A stretch of DNA of 64,000 nucleotides, from the NCBI GenBank assembly GCA_029210585.1, contig JARGFP010000020.1, positions 1-64,000 on the forward strand. The letters run 5' to 3'. Shown piece after piece: positions 42,727-52,430 of this stretch (positions are counted from its first letter, which is position 1; each line of letters starts with the position of its first letter). Source of the DNA: Bacteroidales bacterium (GTDB lineage Bacteria; Bacteroidota; Bacteroidia; Bacteroidales; GCA-2748055). The position numbers were made by a program, and so were the translations under genes. The notes beneath the pieces were generated by a model that saw only the letters and a program-made list of their open reading frames with translations, made no database searches and had not been told where the DNA came from.

Positions 42727-44181
42727 CTACTCAATCCTTTCGAAAGCCCCCAGGTCGGGCGCTTCGTCGGCGGTTCTGAAATCGCCCTTCTTGTCCAGAT
42801 CAGCCCCGATGGCATATTCCAGCCTCCCCTGGTCGATGGCAGGGGAGAGGCTGTCGAGTTCGTAGCTCACGCGAAGCGAATCGAACAACGGATCCTCGTT
42901 GCTGATGATCCCGATGAAATTGGGATCGAAATTATAATCGTATACGGTTGCATCCAGTTTTGCCAGCACCTTGTCGAATTTATAGTTCAGCAGGCCCTCC
43001 TCAGATCTGCTCACCAGGATCTCGTTGGGCCTGGATCCGTAGACAATGCTGTTGGTGAATTCGGCCTTTTCGATGTCACGGGTGACTACAATGACCTCGC
43101 CAGGGGAGTCCTGGATTGCAAAATAATTGGCGATATACAGTGCCGGGGTTTTCCTGTTGGAGGCCCATTGTGGCCAGTAATTGGCCAGCGTGCAATGGTT
43201 AAAGGAATAGGATCCCTCGTACAGCAGTTCCACGCAGCTGTTCCCGCAGTCACCGATGACCGTGTTCACAGCTTCAATGGTGGTTCCCCTGCCCAGGATT
43301 CCATCGTAGCTCATGCGGTTGATCTCGGTATTTTTTACCGTGAGCACGGGTGCGTCAAAGTTCACCACGGAATCGGCCCAGAGACCGAACGTCCCGTTGA
43401 TAATCAGTGCGTTATCGATCACATTGCTGTAGCTTCCCGGGGCAAAATAGATGCCGAACCACTGTCCGGGATACCCGGGATCGTCCTGGAATTCCCGCTC
43501 CAGGCGGTCGCCCTGCACCACGATCGGATTCTCCAGGGAACCGTTCATCTTCAGTGATCCTTTTACGAAAATTCCCGCATCGCGGTGCATGTAAATTTTT
43601 ACACCTTCTTCAATGACCAGCTCCTGCAGGGTATCCACCAGGAGATAGTCAATTATCAGGTAGGGTTTGTCTGCCATCCAGGTAGTGGAATAGTCCAGCA
43701 CACTGTCACGCAACATGTGCACATTCTGGCCCCATGCCACCAGGTCCACATCCTGCAGGTTCCCGTTCACGGAAAACGTAATGGAGTCCTGGATGCGCAG
43801 GATATCCTGGGGCAGGTTCGGATCCAGCGTAGCCTCCACGAACACATACATGCTGTCGTTCGGGGCGATCTCGTAGTTTTCGAAAAGCTTACCCGGCTTA
43901 CCGTCCACATTGATGCGGAACACCGAACTGTCGCCTGCCAGCCGGATGTCATCAATTTTTATAAACCGCGAATGGGGATTGTATACCCGGAAGGACCTGG
44001 TGGTGGTGCCCACCGTGGTGAAGATCGTGTCGAAATAAACCGTATCCAGGCTGAACTGCAGCTTTGCATCGCTTTCTTCGATGTACGACCGTTCCGGACG
44101 GCAATGGTAGAGGAGCGCAGTGGCGCCTGCAAGAAGCAGAAGTATGATGGTCTTTCTCAACATGAACATTCGTTTAACCAT
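42727..44181 (-). CDS. Predicted exported right-handed beta-helix protein
   Basis: 484 residues. The N-terminal hydrophobic segment (TIILLLLAGATALLYHC) could be a signal peptide or a weak lipoprotein signal with C27. Methionines at 44163 and 44169 are alternative starts that shorten the lead. An Ig-like domain (LQFSLDTVYFDTIFTTVGTTTRSFRVYNP) is followed by repeating coils of a parallel beta-helix (VIEEGVKIYMHRDAGIFVKGSL, VLTVKNTEINRMSYDGILG) and a closing LSPAIDQG, then APDLGAFE, typical of polysaccharide-associated choice-of-anchor proteins. Function unknown; carbohydrate binding is possible. Confidence 0.75.
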   Translation of the reverse strand: MVKRMFMLRKTIILLLLAGATALLYHCRPERSYIEESDAKLQFSLDTVYFDTIFTTVGTTTRSFRVYNPHSRFIKIDDIRLAGDSSVFRINVDGKPGKLFENYEIAPNDSMYVFVEATLDPNLPQDILRIQDSITFSVNGNLQDVDLVAWGQNVHMLRDSVLDYSTTWMADKPYLIIDYLLVDTLQELVIEEGVKIYMHRDAGIFVKGSLKMNGSLENPIVVQGDRLEREFQDDPGYPGQWFGIYFAPGSYSNVIDNALIINGTFGLWADSVVNFDAPVLTVKNTEINRMSYDGILGRGTTIEAVNTVIGDCGNSCVELLYEGSYSFNHCTLANYWPQWASNRKTPALYIANYFAIQDSPGEVIVVTRDIEKAEFTNSIVYGSRPNEILVSRSEEGLLNYKFDKVLAKLDATVYDYNFDPNFIGIISNEDPLFDSLRVSYELDSLSPAIDQGRLEYAIGADLDKKGDFRTADEAPDLGAFERIE

Positions 44182-44347
44182 GGTTTGGTATGCGCAATAT
44201 TTGCGGCTTATGCATGCTGTTCGGTCTGGTCAATACGCCTGTAAATTTTCTCAGCACGGCTGTTGGATCGCATTTTATTGATAACGCAAAGATGGGAAAA
44301 AAAGTGTTTTAACTTTTTATTAGATTTTCATTCCCAAAAATACTTCA

Positions 44348-44355
44348 TACCTTTG
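44348..44355 (+). promoter_or_regulatory. -7 box (TACCTTTG) upstream of the TPP riboswitch
   Basis: An exact TAnnTTTG match whose expected start site falls just before the riboswitch, so the RNA would begin with the aptamer. A -33 TTG is not clear. Confidence 0.55.
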
Positions 44356-44367
44356 TGGAGTAATTTC

Positions 44368-44443
44368 ACTAAGGGGGTGCCTTAAATGACAGGCTGAGAT
44401 CATACCCTTAGCACCTGATCCGGGTAATGCCGGCGAAGGGAAT
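44368..44443 (+). promoter_or_regulatory. TPP (THI-box) riboswitch
   Basis: The aptamer signature is complete: aagggggtgcc, then ggctgagatcataccctt, then gcacctgatccgggtaatgccggcgaagggaa. These are the conserved pyrimidine-binding (CTGAGA) and pyrophosphate-binding (ACCTGATC, TAATGCCGGCG) loops. It lies in the leader of the TonB-dependent receptor and would reduce its expression when thiamin pyrophosphate is plentiful. Position relative to the start codon favours translational control. Confidence 0.93.
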
Positions 44444-44478
44444 TGCATTTTAATGTGAATTATCAAAAAATTATTATC

Positions 44479-46902
44479 ATGAGAAAGCAGGTTTTTACCG
44501 GGCTTTTTTGTCTGATTGCAGCTATGCAACTCAGTGGGCAACATGCGCTTACTGGCAAGGTTGTAAATACAGATAATGCGCCCGTTTCAGGAGCAAACGT
44601 TTACCTTGAACGTATGAATGTTGGCACGATCACCAATGCATCGGGCCGTTTTACACTCGATAATCTTCCCCGGGGATCCTACCGCATCAGCTTTTCTTTT
44701 GTCGGGTACGGGACCAAAAAAGAGACCGTCTACCTGGATGAAGACAAAGACTTGGGCAACATCGTACTCGAACCGTTACCCTTCCTGGGAGAGGAGGTGA
44801 CGATCAGTGCACTCCGGGCCGGGAAGAAGACACCCATGGCCTTTGTAAATATCGACAGGGAGGAGATCGCGGAGCGGAATTTCGGCCAGGACATCCCCTA
44901 CATTGTCAGCCTCACCCCATCACTGATCACCTCCTCGGATGCCGGTCATGGTATCGGCTATACCTCCATGCGGATCCGTGGAACGGATGCCAACAGGATC
45001 AATGTAACCATCAATGGAATCCCGTTGAATGATGCGGAATCCCACAGCGTGTTCTGGGTGGACCTTCCCGACCTGGCCTCCTCCACGGAGCAGATCCAGA
45101 TCCAGCGGGGTGTGGGGACTTCCACCAATGGCGCTGCAGCTTTCGGGGCCACCGTGAATATGCAGACCAGCCTGTTGAACAAGGATCCGTACGCGAGCTA
45201 TGACGCAACAGCCGGATCATTCAATACGTTCAAGCACACCGTGGCTGCAGGAACAGGACTGATCAATGACCACTTTGCGGTGGATTTCCGGCTGTCCGAT
45301 CTCCATTCCGATGGCTATATTGACAGGTCGTGGACCGACCTGCAGTCGTATTACCTTTCCGCCGGCTGGTACTCCGCAAAAACCAGCCTGAAATTCATTA
45401 CATTCGGGGGGTTTGAAGAATTGTACCAGTCGTGGAACGGTTTGCCTTCCTACCTGCTTTCATCCGACCGTACCTTCAATGAGATGGGGGCCTACACCGA
45501 TACCTCCGGTCAGACAGCATACTACGACAACCAGGTGGACCATTACGACCAGCTGCATTACCAGCTGCATTTTTCCAGGGAACTGACCACCGATCTGCAC
45601 CTGAATGCCGCACTGCATTATACCTGGGGGAACGGGTATTACGAGCAGTATAAAGAGGACCAGGACTTCGCATTTTACAGCATGGAGCCAGCAATTACAG
45701 GGAGCGATACCATTACCACCACCGACCTGGTGCGGAGGAAATGGCTCGACAATGATTTTTATGGTGCCATTGCCTCCCTTACCTGGGAAAGGGAAAATAC
45801 CAGCATGATCCTGGGCGGCGGATGGAACAGGTACGACGGTCTGCATTTCGGCAGGGTGATCTGGGCACAGTACATGGGCAACAACAGGCCGGGTCACCAG
45901 TGGTATGAGGGTGTTGGTATCAAGACCGACTGGAATGTGTATGGCAAATATTACAAGGATATTGGCAACGGTTTCACCGGTTTCCTGGACCTCCAGGTCC
46001 GGGGAATCTATCATGATATCAGTGGTACAGACGCCGAGAACCGGGTGGTAACACAGGACCACAGGTACCTGTTCTTCAATCCCAAGGCAGGGCTGAATTA
46101 CATACCGGCACCCGGACAGCGTGCCTTTTTCTCCTATGCACGGGCGAGCCGGGAACCCAACCGGAACAACTATACCGATGCCCCGCAGGACCGTTTGCCG
46201 GTGCCAGAGACACTGAATGACTTCGAGGCAGGGTATTCTTACGGTGAAGGACCCTTGCAGACCGCAATTACACTGTATTATATGGATTACGAGGACCAGC
46301 TGGTGCTTACGGGAGAGATCAACGAAGTGGGCTATCCCGTGATGACCAACGTGGCGGAGAGTTACCGGACAGGGATTGAGCTGGAAGCCGGGTACAATTT
46401 CCAGGACAAGATTATACTGAAGGGTACAGCGGCATTCAGCCGGAACAGGATCAGGAACTTCGTCAATTACATGGATAACTGGGACTACTGGTCGGATCCC
46501 GAAAGCGAGCCCTACCAGGTGGAGGAATACATCGGAAATTCCACCCTTGCCTATTCTCCTTCTGTGGTCACATCCGGACAGGTTGAATACAGGCCCCTGC
46601 AGGGATTGCGCTTTAGTATCCTCTCGAAATATGTGAGCAGGCAGTACATCGACAATACAGAAACGGAACAGTATTCCATCGACCCCTATTTCGTGAACGA
46701 TCTGAGGGTGAGCTATTCACTCTACCCCGAATGGGCGGGAGAGCTGGGCTTCAGTGTGCTTGTTGCCAATATACTGGATACACGCTATGAGACCAATGCG
46801 TGGCTCTATAGGTACTATTCTGAAGGAGAGGAGATGTATATGGACGGCTATTATCCGCAGGCAGGAAGGCATATCATGCTCGCCATGAAAATTAAGTTCT
46901 GA
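44479..46902 (+). CDS. TonB-dependent receptor under TPP control, likely thiamin uptake
   Basis: 807 residues from ATG 44479 (signal MRKQVFTGLFCLIAAMQLSG); a longer frame starts inside the leader at 44443. A carboxypeptidase-like regulatory domain (ALTGKVVNTDNAPVSGANVYLERMN) is followed by the TonB plug (TPSLITSSDAGHGIGYTSMRIRGTDANRINVTINGIPLNDAES) and a 22-stranded barrel ending MLAMKIKF. Such receptors import large or scarce nutrients, and TPP-riboswitched ones in Bacteroidota are predicted to carry thiamin or a precursor. No thiamin-synthesis or inner-membrane transporter gene is adjacent. Confidence 0.92.
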   Translation: MRKQVFTGLFCLIAAMQLSGQHALTGKVVNTDNAPVSGANVYLERMNVGTITNASGRFTLDNLPRGSYRISFSFVGYGTKKETVYLDEDKDLGNIVLEPLPFLGEEVTISALRAGKKTPMAFVNIDREEIAERNFGQDIPYIVSLTPSLITSSDAGHGIGYTSMRIRGTDANRINVTINGIPLNDAESHSVFWVDLPDLASSTEQIQIQRGVGTSTNGAAAFGATVNMQTSLLNKDPYASYDATAGSFNTFKHTVAAGTGLINDHFAVDFRLSDLHSDGYIDRSWTDLQSYYLSAGWYSAKTSLKFITFGGFEELYQSWNGLPSYLLSSDRTFNEMGAYTDTSGQTAYYDNQVDHYDQLHYQLHFSRELTTDLHLNAALHYTWGNGYYEQYKEDQDFAFYSMEPAITGSDTITTTDLVRRKWLDNDFYGAIASLTWERENTSMILGGGWNRYDGLHFGRVIWAQYMGNNRPGHQWYEGVGIKTDWNVYGKYYKDIGNGFTGFLDLQVRGIYHDISGTDAENRVVTQDHRYLFFNPKAGLNYIPAPGQRAFFSYARASREPNRNNYTDAPQDRLPVPETLNDFEAGYSYGEGPLQTAITLYYMDYEDQLVLTGEINEVGYPVMTNVAESYRTGIELEAGYNFQDKIILKGTAAFSRNRIRNFVNYMDNWDYWSDPESEPYQVEEYIGNSTLAYSPSVVTSGQVEYRPLQGLRFSILSKYVSRQYIDNTETEQYSIDPYFVNDLRVSYSLYPEWAGELGFSVLVANILDTRYETNAWLYRYYSEGEEMYMDGYYPQAGRHIMLAMKIKF

Positions 46903-46978
46903 TCTGTTTGTAACTTACGCCTCATAAATCATAAAAAAATACTATTTTTCGGTCGGAATCAACCTTTTTCTCTATTAA

Positions 46979-49900
46979 ATGGCCGGCCTGAAAATCAATA
47001 TCTGCTTCTGGTACCTGGATGAAAATCTTGTGGATGAGATCGTGCGGCATCTTAAAGATGGCAATTACAATCCACAGTACCATAATTGCAAGGATGTTGC
47101 AGCGCTTGAAAAGCAGTTGAAAAGCGGGGACCCTGATTTGGTCATTGCCGATTTCGACCTTCCGGATATGCTTCGGAATTCCATTGAAACGATACACAGC
47201 CGCATCGCCTTTCACATTCCGCTGATCTACCTGGTGGGCGAGAAAAACGAGCCTAAAGCGGCTGAAACCCTTAAGCGCGGGGTGTGGGACTACCTCCTGA
47301 AAAGTCACATGGTAAAACTGGTGCCGACCGTCTATTCTTCCCAGAAATATGGAAAGGTGCTCAAGCAGAGCAGAATGTTCAAGGGGGAACTGGAAGCTTC
47401 AGAAGCAAAGTACAGATCCATATTTAATACTGTCCAGGACGGTATGTTGCTGATCGATCCGGAAAGTTACCATATACTTGATTTTAACAGGAGTATACCT
47501 GTTATGTTCGGAATCAGTGAAGATGCGGACCACGAAGAGGTCGTAACAGAAGTTGCAAAAGGTGACAGCAGCTATTGTGCCGATCGCATTAAAGAGGTTT
47601 CGGAAGCACTTGAAACACAGAAGTCAGTCACCTTCCTGTGCAGCAACCAGCGGAAAAACGGGGATGTGTTCTGGACAGAGAACACCTTGTCTCGTTTTGT
47701 ATTAGGCCCGGCTTCCCAGTATATTATGGTGATCCGGGATATCCAGGAGCAGAAGGAGATGGAAGAGTCCCTGCAGAAATCACGGGAGCATTTCAGGAAC
47801 CTGGCGGAAAATTCCCCCGACATCATCATGCGTTTTGATTCCGGACACCGGCATACCTATGTCAACAAACGTGTGGAGCACCTTCTGGGCATTCCCATCA
47901 GCCGGTTTCTTGACAAGAGCCATGCAGAAATGGGGATCTTCCCTGCCGACCTGGTCGGTTTCTGGGAAGAGGCAATTGACAAGGTATTCAGGAACGGGAA
48001 AAACCTGACATACGAATTTGATTTCGATAAGGGTGATTCCGTAATCTCATTTGAATGGAGGTTGTTTCCTGAATTTGATGACGGGAATGACATCCGGTCT
48101 GTACTTGCCATTGCCCGGGACATCACGGAGGCGAAAAAGGCCAGTGAAGCGATCAACAAGAGCGAAGAACGCCTGAAACTTGCCATTGAGGCAACCAGCC
48201 TGGGATACTGGGACTGTACGCTGCAGGAGAACAAGGTGTTTTATTCACCCATCTACTTCAGGATGCTTGGGTATGAACCCGATGCGCTTCCACGTGAACT
48301 GGAGACCTGGCACCGCCTGCTGCATGAGGAAGACCGGGAAAAAACCCTGCAGTATGTTGAACAATCCATCAGCAGGGGTGAGGATACATTCGAGACCGAT
48401 TTCAGGTTGTTGTGTAAAGACGGGTCCTATAAATGGATTTTAAGCAGGGGCCAGGTAGTGGAGCGCGATGCGCAGGGGACGGTCAGACGGCTGATCGGAA
48501 CACACGAAGACATTTCTGAGCGCAAACGAAACGAAGAGATTCAGCGGACCCTTTTCAACATCTCCAATGCGGTGAATACCACGGTGAACCTGGACCAGCT
48601 CTATGAGAAGATCCGGGAATACCTTGGCAAGATCGTCGATACCACCAACTGCTTCCTGGCATTATACGATGAAGAGACCAACATGCTTACCCTGTCTTTT
48701 CACAGGGATGAAGTGGACTCTTACACCGAGTTTCCTGCAGGGAAAACCCTTACAGGTTATGTGCTGAGCTCCCGTAAGGCCCAGCTTATCGATGCTGAAC
48801 GGGAGAAACAACTCACGGAGGAGGGGTACATCGAGCCGGTGGGGGCACCTTGTATCAGCTGGCTTGGCGTGCCGTTGAAAACCGATAACCGGATCATTGG
48901 CGTGTTCGTGGTGCAGTCGTATAATGAAGAGGTTGTCTATACCCCCGAGGATGTGCGGATACTGGAATTTGTAAGTGATCAGATTGCCCTGGCAGTTGAG
49001 AGGAAACGCGACCAGGACAACTTACGCGAGAGCCAGGAAAAACAAAGGAGGATCTTTGAATCTTCCCCGGATCCGATCATTGTTGTGGACAGGAACGGGA
49101 TCGTTACAGATTACAATACCAGCCTGCTTGTGACGCTGCATATTACCAACGAACCGGTGATCGGTCAGAATATCTTTCATTTCATTGGGAAAAACCACTG
49201 GCGGACGGCCCTGCGCAAATTCAGGCAGACCTGGGAAGAAGGGTACCTGAAAAACCTTGAATTCGAAATCCACAGGGCCGACGGGACCTGTTTTGAATCA
49301 GAGGTTTCCACGGGGGCCATCTACAGCAATACCAGGGAGCCGGAGTCCATCGTTGTTATTTTCAAGGACATCAGTGAACGAAAGGAGACAGAAAGAAACC
49401 TGCTTGAGGCCAAGGAAAAGGCAGAGGAATCTGACCGCCTGAAGACAGCATTCCTTTCCAATATGTCGCACGAGATCCGTACACCGATGAATGCCATCGT
49501 TGGATTTTCCGACCTGTTGAACGACAGCAGCCTGGACCAGGAAGAGCGCAGCGAATTTATTGCCCAGATCAACCTGGGCGCGGAGAACCTGATGCACCTT
49601 ATTGATGATATCATCGATATCTCCAAGATCGAGGCGGGACAAATCAAGATCAACAAGCAGGACTGTGATATCAATGAACTCCTCAAGGAACAGATGGTGA
49701 TGTTCCGCCAGTATCTCGACCGGATGGATAAATCGCACCTTGAACTCAGGCTGAACTGGAAATGGCCCGATCGCAAACTGACCCTCAAAACAGATCCTTT
49801 CAGGGTAAAACAAATCCTTTCCAACCTGCTGAACAACGCGGTGAAATTCACAGAGGAAGGGTTTATTGAAGTGGGCATCAGCCAATACGCCGATAAGATG

Positions 49901-50551
49901 GTACGCATCAATGTAAAGGATACCGGGGTAGGTATCTCGGAAGAACAGCACGAGGTCATCTTTGACCGTTTCAGGCAGGGACACAAATCCATTACCAAAC
50001 TATATGGAGGTACAGGTCTCGGACTGGCCATATCCAGGAATCTGGCCGAACTCCTGGGCGGAACAATCGGTGTTGTTTCCGGTAACAATGCGGGATCTGA
50101 GTTCTGGTTCACCATTCCGGCAGAAGTAGTCCATGTGAAGCATGCACCCGTGGATTTCCTCGGTGTAAGTGAGAATACACAATGGCAGGGCCGGAAGATC
50201 CTGGTTGCCGAGGACGACAGTTCAAATTTCAGCCTGATTTCCGAAGTGCTGAAACACACAAATGTTACATTGATACATGCCAGGGACGGAAAAGAGACCC
50301 TGAAGCTGTACGGGGAGCACCGGGGAAGCCTGGACCTGGTACTCATGGACATCAGGATGCCGGGAATTGACGGTTACCAATGTACCCGCATCATCAAGGA
50401 GAAGGATCCTGCCCTGCCCATAATCGCACAGACCGCTTACGCCATGTCGGGTGAGCGTGACCAGAGTATGGAGGCAGGGTGTGACGATTATATCAGTAAA
50501 CCACTCCAGGTGAAATCCCTGATCGAAACCATCGGACGCTACCTGAAATAG
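46979..50551 (+). CDS. Multi-PAS hybrid sensor histidine kinase
   Basis: 1190 residues, no signal peptide or clear membrane helix, so likely cytosolic. Order: a receiver-like N-terminal domain (about 1-125, with acidic D58/D60 in ADFDLPDM); PAS domains near 140-265, 270-395 and 400-520; a GAF domain near 530-680; another PAS near 685-805; HisKA with H831 in SNMSHEIRTPMNA; HATPase_c (LNNAVKFTEEGF, GGTGLGLAISRNL); and a C-terminal receiver with D1124 in VLMDIRMPGIDG. Such kinases integrate several small-molecule or redox cues. No cognate regulator is adjacent. Confidence 0.92.
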   Translation: MAGLKINICFWYLDENLVDEIVRHLKDGNYNPQYHNCKDVAALEKQLKSGDPDLVIADFDLPDMLRNSIETIHSRIAFHIPLIYLVGEKNEPKAAETLKRGVWDYLLKSHMVKLVPTVYSSQKYGKVLKQSRMFKGELEASEAKYRSIFNTVQDGMLLIDPESYHILDFNRSIPVMFGISEDADHEEVVTEVAKGDSSYCADRIKEVSEALETQKSVTFLCSNQRKNGDVFWTENTLSRFVLGPASQYIMVIRDIQEQKEMEESLQKSREHFRNLAENSPDIIMRFDSGHRHTYVNKRVEHLLGIPISRFLDKSHAEMGIFPADLVGFWEEAIDKVFRNGKNLTYEFDFDKGDSVISFEWRLFPEFDDGNDIRSVLAIARDITEAKKASEAINKSEERLKLAIEATSLGYWDCTLQENKVFYSPIYFRMLGYEPDALPRELETWHRLLHEEDREKTLQYVEQSISRGEDTFETDFRLLCKDGSYKWILSRGQVVERDAQGTVRRLIGTHEDISERKRNEEIQRTLFNISNAVNTTVNLDQLYEKIREYLGKIVDTTNCFLALYDEETNMLTLSFHRDEVDSYTEFPAGKTLTGYVLSSRKAQLIDAEREKQLTEEGYIEPVGAPCISWLGVPLKTDNRIIGVFVVQSYNEEVVYTPEDVRILEFVSDQIALAVERKRDQDNLRESQEKQRRIFESSPDPIIVVDRNGIVTDYNTSLLVTLHITNEPVIGQNIFHFIGKNHWRTALRKFRQTWEEGYLKNLEFEIHRADGTCFESEVSTGAIYSNTREPESIVVIFKDISERKETERNLLEAKEKAEESDRLKTAFLSNMSHEIRTPMNAIVGFSDLLNDSSLDQEERSEFIAQINLGAENLMHLIDDIIDISKIEAGQIKINKQDCDINELLKEQMVMFRQYLDRMDKSHLELRLNWKWPDRKLTLKTDPFRVKQILSNLLNNAVKFTEEGFIEVGISQYADKMVRINVKDTGVGISEEQHEVIFDRFRQGHKSITKLYGGTGLGLAISRNLAELLGGTIGVVSGNNAGSEFWFTIPAEVVHVKHAPVDFLGVSENTQWQGRKILVAEDDSSNFSLISEVLKHTNVTLIHARDGKETLKLYGEHRGSLDLVLMDIRMPGIDGYQCTRIIKEKDPALPIIAQTAYAMSGERDQSMEAGCDDYISKPLQVKSLIETIGRYLK

Positions 50552-50578
50552 GACACTGCCTGAACCAGGACGCCACCT

Positions 50579-52222
50579 GTGAAAAAAATGATGCTGCGAT
50601 TACAACATACCATATGGATCATTGTCGTCCTCTTTTCATCCTGTTCCGGTCCGTCCGGATCCGACCGGCACGCACAGGTGTTCCGGTACAATGAATCCAA
50701 GGGGATCACCACACTTGACCCGGCATATGCCCGCAACCAGACGATCATCTGGCCGGTCACCCAGCTCTTCAACGGGCTGGTGCAGCTCGACAACGAACTG
50801 AACGTGGAACCATGTATCGCCCACCGGTGGATGGTATCGGAGGATGGTATGGAGTACACCTTCTGGCTCAGAGGGGATGTCAGGTTCCATGATTCACCTT
50901 TCCTTGAGGAGCAGCAGCGTACCGTGAACGCACACGATTTTGTCTACAGCTTCGAACGGATCCTGGATCCTGAAGTGGCTTCCCCCGGTAGCTGGATTTT
51001 TGAATTTGCTGGTTCCGGCAACAGCTTCACTGCACTGAATGACTCGGTCCTCAAAATTCGGCTCTCGGCACCCTTTCCGCCTTTCCTCTCCATCCTCGCC
51101 ATGCCTTACTGCTCGGTGGTGCCCGAAGAGGTGGTGGAACATCCCGGTGCTGATTTCGCACATGCACCGGTGGGGACGGGACCCTTCATGTTCCGGTCCT
51201 GGAGTGCCGACGAGAAGCTGATCCTGCTGAAGAACCCCGGCTATTTCGAGAAGGATGATGCAGGAATCCGGCTTCCCTACCTGGAGGCGGTATCCATCTC
51301 CTTCATCAAGGACAAGCAAAGTGAATTTTTGGAATTCCTGAAAGGAAACCTGGATTTTCTCTCGGGGGTACACCCCGCATACAAGGACGAGCTGCTCACC
51401 CGCTCCGGGACGCTGAATCCTGAATACAGTGACAGGATCAGGCTGATCAACATGCCCTACCTGAATACGGAATACCTTGGCATCCTCCAGGAGCCGGCCG
51501 AAGGAGATGAACATGTTCTCCTTGACAGGCGGATCCGGATGGCGGTCAACTATGGGTTCGACCGCGAAAAGATGATGAAATACCTGCGCAACAACCTTGG
51601 GTATGCTGCCACGGCAGGGATGATCCCACCCGGATTGCCGGGTCACCTCGGGGAGGGGAGTGGCTACAGCTACCGGCCCGACCGTGCCCGTGAACTGATC
51701 AGGGAAGCCGGCTTCACCGGTGAAAAGCGGTTGCCGCCTGTTCTGCTTACCACCACATCGGACTACCTGGACCTGTGTGAGTATATCCAGTTCGAACTTG
51801 GAAAAATCGGGATGGACATTGAAATATCTGTCAGTACGGGAGGTGCCTTCAGGAACATGGTGGCCAATGGCAACCTGCAATTCTTTCGCGGATCATGGAT
51901 TGCCGATTATGCCGATGCGGAAAACTACATGACCCTGTTCCATTCGAAGAATTTTGCCCCGGAAGGACCCAACTATACTCGGTTTTCATCCGGTGAGTTC
52001 GACAGCTTATATGACCAGGCCATCAGGGAGGTGGACCCGGGGAAGCGTGCTGCCCTGTACAGGCAGATGGACAGCATCGTAGTGGCAGAGGCCCCGGTCG
52101 TGCCGCTTTACTACGATAAGGTGGTGCGGTTTGTGCCCGTGGAGATCAGCGGATTTGCGGCCAATCCGATGAATAACCTTGTGCTCAAAACGGTGCGCAA
52201 GACGATGCAGCACGACGAATAA
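50579..52222 (+). CDS. Peptide-type ABC transporter substrate-binding lipoprotein (SBP family 5)
   Basis: 547 residues. I use GTG 50579, which adds the basic lead KKMMLR to the signal; ATG 50588 is the alternative. A lipobox (LFSSC) anchors it. The SBP_5 signatures are VFRYNESKGITTLDPAYARN, GLVQLDNELNVEPCIAHRW, YTFWLRGDVRFHDS, then AHDFVYSFERILDP and RMAVNYGFDREKMM. It binds oligopeptides or other small ligands for an ABC importer, but no permease or ATPase genes are adjacent. It is convergent with xseB, with stops adjoining. Confidence 0.9.
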   Translation: MKKMMLRLQHTIWIIVVLFSSCSGPSGSDRHAQVFRYNESKGITTLDPAYARNQTIIWPVTQLFNGLVQLDNELNVEPCIAHRWMVSEDGMEYTFWLRGDVRFHDSPFLEEQQRTVNAHDFVYSFERILDPEVASPGSWIFEFAGSGNSFTALNDSVLKIRLSAPFPPFLSILAMPYCSVVPEEVVEHPGADFAHAPVGTGPFMFRSWSADEKLILLKNPGYFEKDDAGIRLPYLEAVSISFIKDKQSEFLEFLKGNLDFLSGVHPAYKDELLTRSGTLNPEYSDRIRLINMPYLNTEYLGILQEPAEGDEHVLLDRRIRMAVNYGFDREKMMKYLRNNLGYAATAGMIPPGLPGHLGEGSGYSYRPDRARELIREAGFTGEKRLPPVLLTTTSDYLDLCEYIQFELGKIGMDIEISVSTGGAFRNMVANGNLQFFRGSWIADYADAENYMTLFHSKNFAPEGPNYTRFSSGEFDSLYDQAIREVDPGKRAALYRQMDSIVVAEAPVVPLYYDKVVRFVPVEISGFAANPMNNLVLKTVRKTMQHDE

Positions 52223-52420
52223 TCAATCCTCCTCGCTGAGGATCTTGTTGACTTCGGTCTCAGTTTTCTGAAGCTTTTCCTTGCAGATATTGAGGAGCCT
52301 GGTAACACGCTTCACGTTTTCAGTGAGCTCATCCACGTCAAGTTCCCCTTCTTCGATCTTTCCAAGGATCAGTTCAATCTCCGCAACGGCTGCTTTGTAT
52401 GTGATTTCCTTGTCTGCCAT
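52223..52420 (-). CDS. xseB: Exodeoxyribonuclease VII small subunit
   Basis: 65 residues from ATG 52420. The helical hairpin of the family is clear (YKAAVAEIELILGKIEEGELDVDELTENVKRVTRLL). It joins the large subunit, several small subunits per large one. It lies 10 bp downstream of xseA, cotranscribed. A longer upstream extension in this frame is only the antisense reading of xseA's own 3' end. Confidence 0.93.
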   Translation of the reverse strand: MADKEITYKAAVAEIELILGKIEEGELDVDELTENVKRVTRLLNICKEKLQKTETEVNKILSEED

Positions 52421-52430
52421 ATGGTATGAT

